A DNA stretch of 64,000 nucleotides from Streptomyces geranii (GCF_002954775.1 NZ_KZ672952.1:186001-250000), one strand, 5' to 3'; positions 15,663 through 24,364 are shown, counted from the first letter of the stretch. Numbers and translations: made by a program. Notes: a model not told the origin generated them from the letters alone.

Positions 15663-16562
15663 GTGAACAAGTACGCGCAGCTCGCCGACTTCCTCCAGGC
15701 ACGCCGGGGCCTTCTGCACCCCGAGGATGTCGGGTTGCAGACCTACGGCGAGCGGCGCCGGGTGCCGGGGTTGCGGCGGGAGGAGCTGGCGATGCTCGCC
15801 GGTATCAGCGCGCCCTATTACGCCCGGCTTGAGCAGGGCCAGTCGCGCAACGCCTCGCGCGAGGTGCTCGACGCGATCGCTACTGCCCTGCGTCTGGACG
15901 AGTCCGAGCGGGCCCATCTGCACGAACTCGCCCGTGCGCCGAAGCGGGGCAGAGCAGTTCCTCGTCCTCGTCCCGAGCGGATCACCCCGGCCACCAGCGC
16001 GTTGCTGTCAGCTCTCGAAGGCACACCCGCCATCGTCATGGGCCGCAGCAGTGACGTCCTGGCCTGGAACACGCAGGGGCACGCGCTGTTCGCCGGCCAT
16101 GTCGACCAGGACAGCCCCGCTGAACCGGGCCGTCGGCCGAACATGGCGAAGCTGGTGTTCCTGGACGCGCGCACCCGGGATCTCTATACCGATTGGCCGG
16201 CCAAGGCCAGGGCCGTGGTCGGCAATCTGCGGCTGACGGCCGGGCGGTATCCGCAGGACCCGCTGCTGGCCGGACTCATCGGCGAACTAGCCATACGCAG
16301 TCCGGAGTTCGCGGCCATGTGGGCCGATCACCGGATTGTGGCCTGCGACGTCGCCGACTACGAGATGCACCATCCCACGGTCGGGATCCTGACCGTCACC
16401 CAGCAGACACTGCAGAGTCCGCAAGGAGACGGGCCTGCCGTGGTGATCACCACGGCCGCTCCGGGATCCCCCTCCGCGACAGCCCTCAGTCTCCTCAGCC
16501 ACTCGGGACGGCCGAGCGAGACAGCCCACCCTCGCGAGAGCGTCGGGTCCCGCGCTTCCTGA
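15663..16562 (+). CDS. XRE-family regulator with MmyB-like ligand-binding domain
   Basis: About 299 residues from GTG 15663 (longer from GTG 15642 or 15624; no start has a strong ribosome binding site). The N-terminal XRE helix-turn-helix reads 'VPGLRREELAMLAGISAPYY' and 'ARLEQGQSRNASREVLDAIA'. The C-terminal half follows the MmyB-like pattern ('AIVMGRSSDVLAWNTQGHAL', 'NMAKLVFLDARTRDLYTDW'), which binds small molecules, probably acyl chains, in studied members. It is divergent from the SRPBCC gene, a common regulator/target layout in Streptomyces. Confidence 0.85.
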   Translation: MNKYAQLADFLQARRGLLHPEDVGLQTYGERRRVPGLRREELAMLAGISAPYYARLEQGQSRNASREVLDAIATALRLDESERAHLHELARAPKRGRAVPRPRPERITPATSALLSALEGTPAIVMGRSSDVLAWNTQGHALFAGHVDQDSPAEPGRRPNMAKLVFLDARTRDLYTDWPAKARAVVGNLRLTAGRYPQDPLLAGLIGELAIRSPEFAAMWADHRIVACDVADYEMHHPTVGILTVTQQTLQSPQGDGPAVVITTAAPGSPSATALSLLSHSGRPSETAHPRESVGSRAS

Positions 16563-16729
16563 CCTCCGCAACCTCAAAAGCCGTCTCACCAAACTCTTTT
16601 CACGGTCGAGGACACCCGAAGCGTTCGTAGACGACCCCGCGTCTCGACCCCATCTGCGGGGCTTCGTACACCTCCGGCCCACCACCTGGCTGCGGCATGC
16701 CCGCATGCCTGAAAACGAAGAAGGTACCC

Positions 16730-17704
16730 ATGCACAAGCGAAACAGCCTCCTGGCAACAGTTGTGGCGGTGGCCGCAGCGGCCCATGCATCGGCGGGCAT
16801 CCCGGCCGCCGCCACCCCGGCGGCCCCGAACCCCCTGCACCACGTTCGGATCACCAACCACTTCGACCTGGCCGCCGGCCAGATGCCCGAGAACATCGCG
16901 CTGCTGCCCGACGGCAAGGTCAACGTGACCTTCGCAGGCAGCCGCCAGATCGCCCAGATCACCCCCGGGGGCAACACCCGCATCCTGGCGACCCTGCCCG
17001 CGCCCGACGACGGCGGTGTCAAGACCCCCGCCCTCGGATTCCCCCTCACCACCGGCATCGTCCAGGCTCCGGACGGCAGCACGTACGCGCTGTACGCGAC
17101 CGGCACCGCCGATCTGACGGGCCTGTGGCGGCTGGCCCCCGGAAAGGCCCCGAAGCGTATCGCCGCGCTCCCCGCCAACGGGCTGCCCAACGGTCTGGCG
17201 CTCGACCCGCACGGCAAGCAGCTCTACATCACCGACTCGGCACTCGGCACCGTGTGGACCGTCCCCCTCTCCGGGGGTCGGCCCACCGCATGGTCCACCG
17301 CACCCCAGCTCGCTGCAGCCGGCTTCCTCGGAGCCAACGGCGCGAAGGTGCACGACGGCGCGCTCTGGGTGAGCAACCTCGACCAGGGCACCCTCCTGCG
17401 CATCCCGATCCGTCACGGAAACCGGGCGGGCATTCCGCAGGTGAGAGCAACCGGACTGGCCGGTGTCGACGACTTCGCCTTCACCGGTCGCGGCGACGAG
17501 GTGCTCGCCACCCTCGACGCCCCCAACAAGGTCGTACTCATCCAGCCCGACGGGACCAGCAGCACCGTTCTGGACACCGACGACGGACTGCAGAACCCCA
17601 CCTCCGTCGCACTGCGCGGCAAGGAGGTGTACGTCCTCAGCGCCGCCTACATCACGGCGAAGGACCCCAACCTTCTGCTCGCCCGTCTGCAGGGCCACCG
17701 CTGA
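16730..17704 (+). CDS. Secreted SMP-30/NHL-type beta-propeller protein
   Basis: A 324-residue protein with a signal peptide ('LLATVVAVAAAAHASAGIPAAATPAA') and repeated propeller blades such as 'MPENIALLPDGKVNVTFA', 'LPNGLALDPHGKQLYITDS' and 'GVDDFAFTGRGDEVLAT'. The pattern fits gluconolactonase/SMP-30-like or NHL six-bladed propellers. The substrate is unknown; it may be a lactonase or a binding protein outside the cell. ATG 16730 has GAAGAAGG about 6 bp upstream. It begins 167 bp after the XRE regulator on the same strand. Confidence 0.75.
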   Translation: MHKRNSLLATVVAVAAAAHASAGIPAAATPAAPNPLHHVRITNHFDLAAGQMPENIALLPDGKVNVTFAGSRQIAQITPGGNTRILATLPAPDDGGVKTPALGFPLTTGIVQAPDGSTYALYATGTADLTGLWRLAPGKAPKRIAALPANGLPNGLALDPHGKQLYITDSALGTVWTVPLSGGRPTAWSTAPQLAAAGFLGANGAKVHDGALWVSNLDQGTLLRIPIRHGNRAGIPQVRATGLAGVDDFAFTGRGDEVLATLDAPNKVVLIQPDGTSSTVLDTDDGLQNPTSVALRGKEVYVLSAAYITAKDPNLLLARLQGHR

Positions 17705-17879
17705 CGAGCTCACGCACTGGTCATCAGCAACCGGCGGATCACTGGCCTGGCGGCCGATGTGATCGCTGAACTCATCGCCGCGGAAAACCCGTTGTGGCGC
17801 GAGCGCCACCAGGCCAGGTTTACCCCCTGCTGACGGTGGCCTTCGTAAGCGGTTCTGATCAACATTTCGGGATCGCCCG

Positions 17880-18275
17880 GAGTGACGGTTCGCGGGGTGA
17901 GCAGGATGCGACGTCGGAGCAGGTCGGAGTCGGCCCGTCCGTTGCTTTGTCGCTTGAGGAACATGACTCGGTTTACGTGTCCTTCGACGGTGCCGGTGCG
18001 GTACGGCAGGGTGGGGCCGACGGTCACGGCGTCGAGGTCTTTGGTGAGGTTACGGGTGAAATCGCGCAGGGGCGGCAGGTCGCTGCCTTCGGCGGCCTTG
18101 ACCCAGCGGGCAGGTGGTGGCCGTCGAAGTTCTTCATCATCGTGGCGAACGATGCGATGTGCCGTCGCGGGTCGGTGAGTTCGGCGCGGCGGGCCGTGAT
18201 GTGCCCCAGGCGGAGCTGCTGGATCTCGCCGAAGTGCCGTCCGTTGTCGGTACAGCCTTCCCGCCTGCGCATGTT
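17880..18275 (-). pseudogene. ISL3-family transposase, C-terminal fragment with frameshift
   Basis: The minus strand reads in one frame 'EGCTDNGRHFGEIQ' and 'RRHIASFATMMKNFDGHH'. After one frameshift it continues 'WVKAAEGSDLPPLRDFTRNL', 'DLDAVTVGPTLPYRTGTVEG', 'HVNRVMFLKRQSNGRADSDL' and 'LRRRILL'. This is the C-terminal DDE region of ISL3 transposases, including the final conserved V-E-G. The middle of the protein is deleted. It abuts the end of the ThiF-type gene and marks the left edge of the coronafacoyl-like cluster. Confidence 0.82.
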
Positions 18276-18287
18276 GAGGCCCTTGCT

Positions 18288-20183
18288 CTACCCAGCCCAC
18301 CGCACAGATCCCTCGACCGGGCAGCGCATAATGCGGTGAGGCGGTGCGGCCGTGGCCCGTCCCGTGCGCAGGATCGCCAGGATGCCGTTGTCGCCGTCGG
18401 AGGCGAGTCCGGCCGGCGGGCGGCCGAACTCGCCCCGCAGGGGCTGGGCCGCGTATCCGGCCTCGGTCAGGGTCAGCCAGATGTGCATCAGCGCGGCTCC
18501 CGCTTCCAAACGGTCGGCGACGGTCCGGCGTGGACCGCGCAGGACGAGCACGGCTCCGGAGTTGCGCAGCCTCCGCGCCTGTCCTTTCGCCGCCGCCGAG
18601 CGCAGCGGGCGGGCCAACGCGGCCTGTACCGTCTCGCCGTGAAGGGCCCGGGCCAGGGACCCGGGCAGGCCGGAGCCGTCGAGCAGGTCGCTCTGGTCTC
18701 CGAAGGAACTCCGGCCCTTCGCCGTCCGCGCGCGTTCGCGCAGCCAGGCCCGGAGTTCGGCGTCCCGGGCCGGATCGGCGGACATGGCCGCGTCGAACTC
18801 CGTCCGGGCCAGCCGGGCGAGGGCGGTGGGGCCGGTGACCGTGTCCAGGGTGAGGTTCCGCTCCGCGCACAGTAGTTCGATCCGCTTCGCGGTGGACTGG
18901 TCGAGAGGGGTGCGCAGCAGGTCCTCGCGATGGGTGGCGCGCAGGCCGAGTACTCCCTGCCGGAGGAGGACGTCGTCACGGAGGCGGTCGCAGTGGAACC
19001 GGCCGACGGGGCCGAGTGCCTCGGTCTGGCCGGGCGGCCGGGGCTCCCACTCGCCGTGCGCCAGGTAGGTCATGGCGCCCAGCGCACAGCCGAGGCTGTC
19101 CGCCCAGCCCAGCGGGTCCCGGTCGGCGGCGGGCCAGCGCGCCGGGTCGGGTGCCGGCAGGACCGTACGGTCGTCGAGGAGTTCGAACCGCCATGGCTGT
19201 GCGTTGTAGGCGGACGGGGCGAGCCGGGCGCCGTCGAGCAGGGTGGCGAGCCGTTCGGGCAGTGGGCGCGGTGGTTGTGGCGCGGTCTCCTTCGGGCGCG
19301 GGCCACGGCGGGTGGCGGCGCGCAGGGCCCGGCGGGTCTTGAGGAGTTCCACCGGCATCCGCGCGCGGTGCAGCAGGGCGGCCGGGCGGGTCATGACCGC
19401 GGCGTGCACGTCCATGGTGACGACGTGCCGCGTCCTGCGGTTCATCAGCAGGTCCACGACCGCTCTGGTGGTCAGTGTGGCGAGGCCGAGAACGCAGTAG
19501 CCGATCTGCGGCCAGGTGCCCCCGTTGGCGAACCGGTCGGCCTGGACGGGCAGGAAGTCGCTGGGGACATGGGTGCTGCCGGTCCACCGCATCGATTCCC
19601 AGAGGCGGTTCTCACGGTGCGCCTCGGCGCTCGCCCTGCCGTAGAAGGGCACCGGATTGCGCCGGTAGTCGAAGACGTACAGGGTCGGCTTCCCGCCGAA
19701 GTCCATGCCCGCCAGGACGGGAATGCCGCGCCGGGCCGCCCTTTCGTGCAGCTGGTACTTGACCCAGGCCGACATCGTCGGGTCGATTCCGTCGAAGACG
19801 ATGTGGGCGCCGTCGAGCGCCTCGTCGAGGTTGTCCAGGGTCAGGCCCTGGGGGTAGACCGTCACGTCGGCCGACGGGTTGAGGGCGCGTACGCGGTCGG
19901 CTATCGCCTCGGGCTTGGAGCGGCCCACGTCGGCCTGGGTGCAGGCCTGCCGGTTGAGGTTCGAGACGTCGAAGCGGTCGGGGTCGGCGAGGCGGAAGCG
20001 CAGCACGCCGAGCCGGGTCAGTGGCTCGACCACTCCGCCACCGCCACCGCACCCCGCGACGAGCACGGTCGCGGCGCGTAAGGCCGCCTGCTCCCGTGGG
20101 CCGATGATGTCGGCGTTGCGGCTCACGGCCTCGGCCCCGGCCGCCGCCACGTCGACGTCCGCCCGGTGGGTGTCAGCGTCCAT
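18288..20183 (-). CDS. orf1: ThiF/E1-like adenylyltransferase fused to a nitroreductase domain (CFA-cluster ORF1-like)
   Basis: A 631-residue fusion. The N-terminal half is E1/ThiF-like: nucleotide loop 'VAGCGGGGGVVEPL' (~40-53) and the signature 'DPDRFDVSNLNRQ'. No CxxC zinc pair is seen. From about residue 315 it is a nitroreductase-like flavoprotein domain ('LLDGARLAPSAYNAQPWRFE'). In Streptomyces scabiei a ThiF-family gene, orf1, lies right after the PAS-LuxR gene cfaR and boosts activation of the phytotoxin cluster; position and family match here. ATG 20183 has GAAGGGAG upstream; the gap to cfaR is 105 bp, so both are probably co-transcribed. How an E1-like enzyme helps regulation is not known. 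Confidence 0.85.
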   Translation of the reverse strand: MDADTHRADVDVAAAGAEAVSRNADIIGPREQAALRAATVLVAGCGGGGGVVEPLTRLGVLRFRLADPDRFDVSNLNRQACTQADVGRSKPEAIADRVRALNPSADVTVYPQGLTLDNLDEALDGAHIVFDGIDPTMSAWVKYQLHERAARRGIPVLAGMDFGGKPTLYVFDYRRNPVPFYGRASAEAHRENRLWESMRWTGSTHVPSDFLPVQADRFANGGTWPQIGYCVLGLATLTTRAVVDLLMNRRTRHVVTMDVHAAVMTRPAALLHRARMPVELLKTRRALRAATRRGPRPKETAPQPPRPLPERLATLLDGARLAPSAYNAQPWRFELLDDRTVLPAPDPARWPAADRDPLGWADSLGCALGAMTYLAHGEWEPRPPGQTEALGPVGRFHCDRLRDDVLLRQGVLGLRATHREDLLRTPLDQSTAKRIELLCAERNLTLDTVTGPTALARLARTEFDAAMSADPARDAELRAWLRERARTAKGRSSFGDQSDLLDGSGLPGSLARALHGETVQAALARPLRSAAAKGQARRLRNSGAVLVLRGPRRTVADRLEAGAALMHIWLTLTEAGYAAQPLRGEFGRPPAGLASDGDNGILAILRTGRATAAPPHRIMRCPVEGSVRWAG

Positions 20184-20288
20184 GGCCGGCTCCCTTCGCC
20201 TGGTGTCCGTCGCGGGTTCCCGCCGCGACGGCGGTGGGTCGGGGCCTCGTACGGCGGTGGTGGGAGGTGGATCGGAGGTGTGTCCGGT

Positions 20289-21143
20289 TCATGGGCGTTC
20301 CTGTTCCGGGCTGCCGGCGCCGTCGGCGGGCGTCGGTGCGGGAGGGCGGGTCTCGGTGAGGTCGCCGGACCGGTGGGGAGCGGGGATCCGGGTGCGGTCC
20401 GCCGCCGGAGCCGCTGCCGCGTAGGCGGACGTGCCGGCCTGGAACCGTGCCATGTACTGGGGCTTGACCCTGGGCGGCCAGCAGTGCGGGACGAGGATGT
20501 CCAGCGCGTAGGCCCGGGCGACGAGCGCGGAGCGGTTGGGTGCCTTGAGCTTCTTCAGCATCGCGCTGATGTGGTACTCGACACCGTGGCTGCTGAGACC
20601 GAGCCGTGAGGCCAACTGCTGGGTGGACAGTCCGGCGGCCACCCCCTCCAGCACCCGGCCGGGCACCTCGGCGAGCGCCGCGGGGGCCGCGGCCAGCACC
20701 ACCGGGGGGTTGTGGACGGTGTCCGGGACGATGAGCGCGATCGCGGCGCACTCGGTGCAGTAGACGTGCAGGACGCTGTTCAGCGCGATGCCCGTGACCA
20801 GGCAGTCCCGCTCCCTCCGGTTCCCGTCCACGAGCGTCATGGGGACACTGAAGTCACCGTGCTGCCCCGCGACGAGCCGGGAGAAGTGCTCCTGCAGCCT
20901 CGCCCCCGCCGCCGGCGGGAAGAACTGCGACAGGGACATTCCCCGCACCTCGGCGGGAGTGAGCCGGAGCTGCTCGCAGAACGCGATGTTGGCCTCCCTG
21001 ACCCGGAGTTCGCTGTCGAGGTGGACGATGCCCAGGATCGCGGCGACGGCCGGAGGGACGCCGGGTGCCGACAGGTCTCCGGGTTTCCCCGGGGCGGGCG
21101 CTGGGTCGGGGTCCAGCATCGTGACCTTGGGCGAAGTGGACAA
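20289..21143 (-). CDS. cfaR: PAS-LuxR transcriptional activator (CfaR-like)
   Basis: A 284-residue regulator. A PAS domain (~30-130: 'ILGIVHLDSELRVREANIAF', 'LTPAEVRGMSLSQFF') is followed by a LuxR helix-turn-helix ('EGVAAGLSTQQLASRLGLSS', 'HGVEYHISAMLKKL') and a Pro/Ala-rich tail. PAS-LuxR proteins such as PimM and CfaR activate polyketide clusters by binding palindromes near the -35 region. The TTG start at 21143 has GAAAGAGG 7 bp upstream; ATG 21119 is an alternative with only AAGG. It is divergent from cfa1 across a 780-bp gap, as expected for the cluster's own activator. Confidence 0.87.
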   Translation of the reverse strand: MSTSPKVTMLDPDPAPAPGKPGDLSAPGVPPAVAAILGIVHLDSELRVREANIAFCEQLRLTPAEVRGMSLSQFFPPAAGARLQEHFSRLVAGQHGDFSVPMTLVDGNRRERDCLVTGIALNSVLHVYCTECAAIALIVPDTVHNPPVVLAAAPAALAEVPGRVLEGVAAGLSTQQLASRLGLSSHGVEYHISAMLKKLKAPNRSALVARAYALDILVPHCWPPRVKPQYMARFQAGTSAYAAAAPAADRTRIPAPHRSGDLTETRPPAPTPADGAGSPEQERP

Positions 21144-21925
21144 GGCAGTACCTCTTTCGGGGAACGTGACCGGAGGGAACCGGGGTGGGCTGCGGCTCGG
21201 CAGGACCCGGTGGCCTCCCGGTACAGCGGCGTTCTCGTCTCTTCCGTCATCTGGGGAAACGGAGCCGTGTGAGGGAAACGGTGGTGCACCGGGGCTATCG
21301 GCCCGCCCGAACGTCGTTCCGCGATCCCCGTGAACGCGCTTCGGACGGAGGCGGGGGAAAGCCGTCCGGTCGGTGTGGGGACGCAGTCATGCGAGGTCTC
21401 CTGGTCGTGCTGGGGGCCGTCGTGCGGATCACGGTGTCGTGTCCGTGGGCCGCCGGCGGTCCGGACGTCCGGCACCAGGGCTGCGGGGCCCCGGTGACAA
21501 TCGCTTTCGGACAGGGCAGAGGCAACCGTGCCGACGCTGGTGTGTGGCTGGGGGGTGACGCTGGTCCAGTTTGCCTTGCTGGAGCGGTAGTTGGTCAAGA
21601 GTGTCACTGAGCACAGGAAGACGTACTGCTCGGTATACCTCTGCGGCGCGTCGGCCCTTGGCGCACGACGGCATTCCATAAACCTAACCGGCGGTAAATT
21701 CGAATTTGTTACGAACCTGAAAGTCGCTCGCCCCATCAGGGGCCAATGGACCGATTTAGGTTATTTTGCCAACGGAGACTAAGGATTTCCGTAGTCGCCG
21801 CCCACTACTTGAAGCTTGTAGAGTCGCATCGCTCCCGCCGGAGAGGTCCGCTTTACGACCACTCGTGCGGGCGTCGGTCAAGCCGTTCCCCGGCCCGCTC
21901 CGTTCAGCAATCCTGGAGACCGCCC
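21144..21925. promoter_or_regulatory. Divergent cfaR-cfa1 control region
   Basis: 780 bp without a convincing gene between two divergent transcripts. It contains a distinct AT-rich patch at about 21660-21790, unusual for this genome, with the perfect palindrome AAATTCGAATTT at 21696-21707. There is also CCCC-ATCA-GGGG at 21731-21742. A half-site CTGGGGAAA (21251-21259) fits the left half of the PAS-LuxR consensus, but its right half does not. Promoters for both directions must lie here; their exact elements cannot be fixed by eye. Confidence 0.6.
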
Positions 21926-22198
21926 GTGAGCATTGACAAAACCCTCAGGAAAATCTTGGTCGACGACCTTTTCGTGAGCGTTCCACAAGCCGAGATCGGC
22001 CTCGACGACGGCCTTCGGGATATCCTCGGTCTCGACTCGCTGGGATTCACCGAACTCCGCACCCAGTGTGAGTACGCCTTCGACATAACGATCTCGGACG
22101 AGGACTTCGTACCGGAGAACTTCTCCACGGTGCGGGACCTGGCCAGACTGGTGACACGTCTCAGCGAGCCGGTCCCGGACGAGGTCGGCAGCCGATGA
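21926..22198 (+). CDS. cfa1: Acyl carrier protein (Cfa1-like)
   Basis: A 90-residue acyl carrier protein with phosphopantetheine Ser38 in 'GLDSLGFTELR'. In coronafacic acid synthesis Cfa1 carries the growing chain while Cfa2-Cfa4 form the cyclopentenone starter unit. GTG 21926 has GGAG about 8 bp upstream. It is the first gene of the long plus-strand operon and overlaps cfa2 by 4 bp (ATGA). This gene and the next use noticeably more A/T-ending codons than the genes downstream. Confidence 0.87.
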   Translation: MSIDKTLRKILVDDLFVSVPQAEIGLDDGLRDILGLDSLGFTELRTQCEYAFDITISDEDFVPENFSTVRDLARLVTRLSEPVPDEVGSR

Positions 22199-22689
22199 CC
22201 GAGGTGAGCGACGTCAAGGAGCGCCAGCCGAGGACCATGGGGTTCACGGAACTCAAGGGCTGGCTGCGGCACCGTCACCCGATGGTGTACCTCGACCGAA
22301 TACTGGATTACGAGCCCGGTGAATACGTCAAGAGCCTCATGGCCGTCTCAGGTCAGACGGACGCCATCTCAGGCCATTTCCCCGAACGTGCCATCTTCCC
22401 GGCCAGCCATATGATGCAGGCGATCGCCCAGTCGGCAATTATCCTGGTCCAGCTGTCCACCTCGCCGCTGGCCGAAGACGAAATCACCCTGATCGGGTCG
22501 GTCAAAGCACGGTTCACCCATGTCGTCGTTCCCGGCGACCAAATCATCTTCAACACGACCTGCGAGAAACTTCGCGGAAATGTCCTCAACTTCGCCTGCC
22601 GGGCGGAGGTTTCGGGCAAACCCGTCGCCATGAGCAGAGGCAGCCTGGTACGCACCAAGGTAGCCGACCTGGGTACGCAACTGTGGTGA
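22195..22689 (+). CDS. cfa2: FabA/FabZ-like hot-dog dehydratase (Cfa2-like) with altered catalytic Glu
   Basis: A 164-residue hot-dog protein. It has 'RHRHPMVYLDRI' near the start and 'GHFPERAIFPASHMMQAIAQ' at ~60-79. His61 matches the FabZ catalytic His. The residue 14 positions on, Glu in 'EAMAQ' of FabZ, is Gln75 here. Cfa2 is thought to dehydrate the ACP-bound intermediate of the cyclopentenone starter. The Gln may alter the mechanism or turn the protein toward another step such as cyclisation (inference). It is coupled to its neighbours by 4-bp overlaps on both sides. Confidence 0.85.
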   Translation: MTEVSDVKERQPRTMGFTELKGWLRHRHPMVYLDRILDYEPGEYVKSLMAVSGQTDAISGHFPERAIFPASHMMQAIAQSAIILVQLSTSPLAEDEITLIGSVKARFTHVVVPGDQIIFNTTCEKLRGNVLNFACRAEVSGKPVAMSRGSLVRTKVADLGTQLW

Positions 22690-23828
22690 ACCCCGATTCC
22701 CGGATCTGGGTCACGGGAATGGCCTGGACCACAGCGCTGGGGTCGGCGCTGGACCCCGTATGGGAATTACTTCTCGACGGCGCCTCGGGCATCGGCGACG
22801 TCGTCTCCCCGATGCCGCTGCGCAGCACCCGCGCGGCCGTCGTGCCAGGTGTTCCGCAGGACGCGCCCGCGTCGCACCGCCAGCACGAACTGACCCGCAC
22901 CACGCTTTCCGAGGCCCTGGCGGACGCGGGGATCGAGCCGGACGACCCGGCTCTTGTGCCGGTCCTCGGGACCAGTTACGGCGCTCATCTCGACCTGGCG
23001 GAAACCGCTTCCCTCTCCCAGTGGTCGGCGGCGGCCGTGCGCGGCGCCGGACTGACGGCCGAACCCGTGACGGTCACCACCGCCTGCTCCGCCGGATCCG
23101 ACGCGATCCTGACCGGTCTCGCCCTTCTCCGGGAAGGCGCCGCGGAGTTGTGCGTGTGCGGTGGGGCGGACGTCCTCACCCTCGGCAAGCGGCTGGGGCA
23201 CTCACGCCTGGGCACCATGTCCCCCGTCGCGCTGCGCGCCTTCGACACGCGGCACGACGGCACGGTTCTCGGGGAGGGCGCGGCCTTCCTGGTCCTGGAA
23301 CCCGAGGAGCGGGCACGGGCCCGGGGCGCCCGCCCGCACGGCATCCTCGCCGGCGCGGCGTCGTCGAACGACGCGGCCAGCGCCGTCGCCCCCGACCCGT
23401 CCGGCGCGAACGTCGTCCTCGCCGTCGAACGCGCCCTGCGTACGGCCCGGATCACCCCGGCGGACGTCTCCGTCGTCAACGCGCACGGCTCCGGAACACC
23501 GGTGAACGACACCGTGGAAGCCCGCGCCTACACCCACCTGTTCGCCGAATCGCCCACCCCACCGGTCGTGTTCGCGACCAAGGGCGCCTTCGGGCACACC
23601 CTCGGCGCGACCGGCGCCATCGAGGCCGTCGCCGTGCTCCAGGCCCTCGCCACGTCGACGGCGCCCCCCGTCCACGGCCTCCGGGAGCCGATCCCCCAGC
23701 TGGGGCTGCCGGTCGCGGCCCGGCAGCCCATGAAGGTCGACCAGGGATACGGCATCAGCGTGACGCTGGGCTTCGGCGGCTTCAACACCTGCCTGGTCCT
23801 CCAGGGGCCGGGGAGCACGACGCCATGA
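22686..23828 (+). CDS. cfa3: 3-oxoacyl-ACP synthase, FabF type (Cfa3-like)
   Basis: A 380-residue ketosynthase with the complete Cys-His-His set: Cys134 in 'TTACSAGSDA', His267 in 'VNAHGSGTPVND', His304 in 'FGHTLGATG'. It should carry out the condensation that makes the starter chain on Cfa1. The GTG start at 22686 overlaps the cfa2 stop as GTGA; GTG 22683 is an alternative. Codon 28 is TTA (22767-22769), read in Streptomyces by the bldA tRNA, so expression may depend on development. Its stop overlaps cfa4. Confidence 0.9.
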   Translation: MNPDSRIWVTGMAWTTALGSALDPVWELLLDGASGIGDVVSPMPLRSTRAAVVPGVPQDAPASHRQHELTRTTLSEALADAGIEPDDPALVPVLGTSYGAHLDLAETASLSQWSAAAVRGAGLTAEPVTVTTACSAGSDAILTGLALLREGAAELCVCGGADVLTLGKRLGHSRLGTMSPVALRAFDTRHDGTVLGEGAAFLVLEPEERARARGARPHGILAGAASSNDAASAVAPDPSGANVVLAVERALRTARITPADVSVVNAHGSGTPVNDTVEARAYTHLFAESPTPPVVFATKGAFGHTLGATGAIEAVAVLQALATSTAPPVHGLREPIPQLGLPVAARQPMKVDQGYGISVTLGFGGFNTCLVLQGPGSTTP

Positions 23829-24364
23829 ACGCATCCGTTGCCCCGCACACGTACGGCATGAAAGCCGTCGGCGAAGGTGTCGCCGTCGCCCCCGACCTGT
23901 CCGCCGCGCCGAGGCGGAGGGCTTCCCTGTACGCGGACCCCCTCTCCTGGCTCGTGCTCGACGCCGTGGAACAGGCGCTCGGCGCCTCGGACTTCACACC
24001 CGAGGACGCGTCGGCGAAGGAGGCCGTGGGACACATCGCCATCAGCGATCAGTGCACCCTGCACACCATGCGGCAGCTGGCCGAGGCGATTCCGGCGGGC
24101 CGTATCTCGCCGCTGCGCTTCTCCGGGGCGAACCCGGGCTCGATCTGCACCCTCCCCTCCCAGTTCCTCGGATTCAGCGGACCCACCATGACCCTGTCGA
24201 TGCCCCCGGAGAAGGGTCTTCCACCGGCGCTGGCCGTGGCCCGCGCCTGGCTGCGCCAGGGCTGCGCGACCCACGTGATCGTGACGGCCCACCGGGCCGA
24301 CGCGTCCGGTCACCGCGTCACCAGCACGGTCCTCACCGCTGACCCGACGGCGGGACCGAAGTGA
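23825..24364 (+). CDS. cfa4: Short ketosynthase-like protein at the Cfa4 (putative cyclase) position
   Basis: A 179-residue protein resembling the N-terminal half of a chain-length-factor-like ketosynthase: 'VGHIAISDQCTLHTMRQLAE', 'NPGSICTLPSQFLGFSGPTM', 'LAVARAWLRQGCATHVIVTA'. No active-site Cys and no His motifs are present, so it cannot be a working ketosynthase alone. In known CFA clusters the gene between cfa3 and cfa5 is cfa4, proposed to be the cyclase. It may pair with Cfa3 as a non-catalytic partner or have become the cyclase. ATG 23825 overlaps the cfa3 stop and its own stop overlaps cfa5. Confidence 0.75.
   Translation: MNASVAPHTYGMKAVGEGVAVAPDLSAAPRRRASLYADPLSWLVLDAVEQALGASDFTPEDASAKEAVGHIAISDQCTLHTMRQLAEAIPAGRISPLRFSGANPGSICTLPSQFLGFSGPTMTLSMPPEKGLPPALAVARAWLRQGCATHVIVTAHRADASGHRVTSTVLTADPTAGPK

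Noticed and set aside
21681..21763. AACCTAA/TTAGGTT inverted repeat as an operator
   Set aside because: Arms of 7 bp separated by 68 bp are likely chance in an AT-rich patch.
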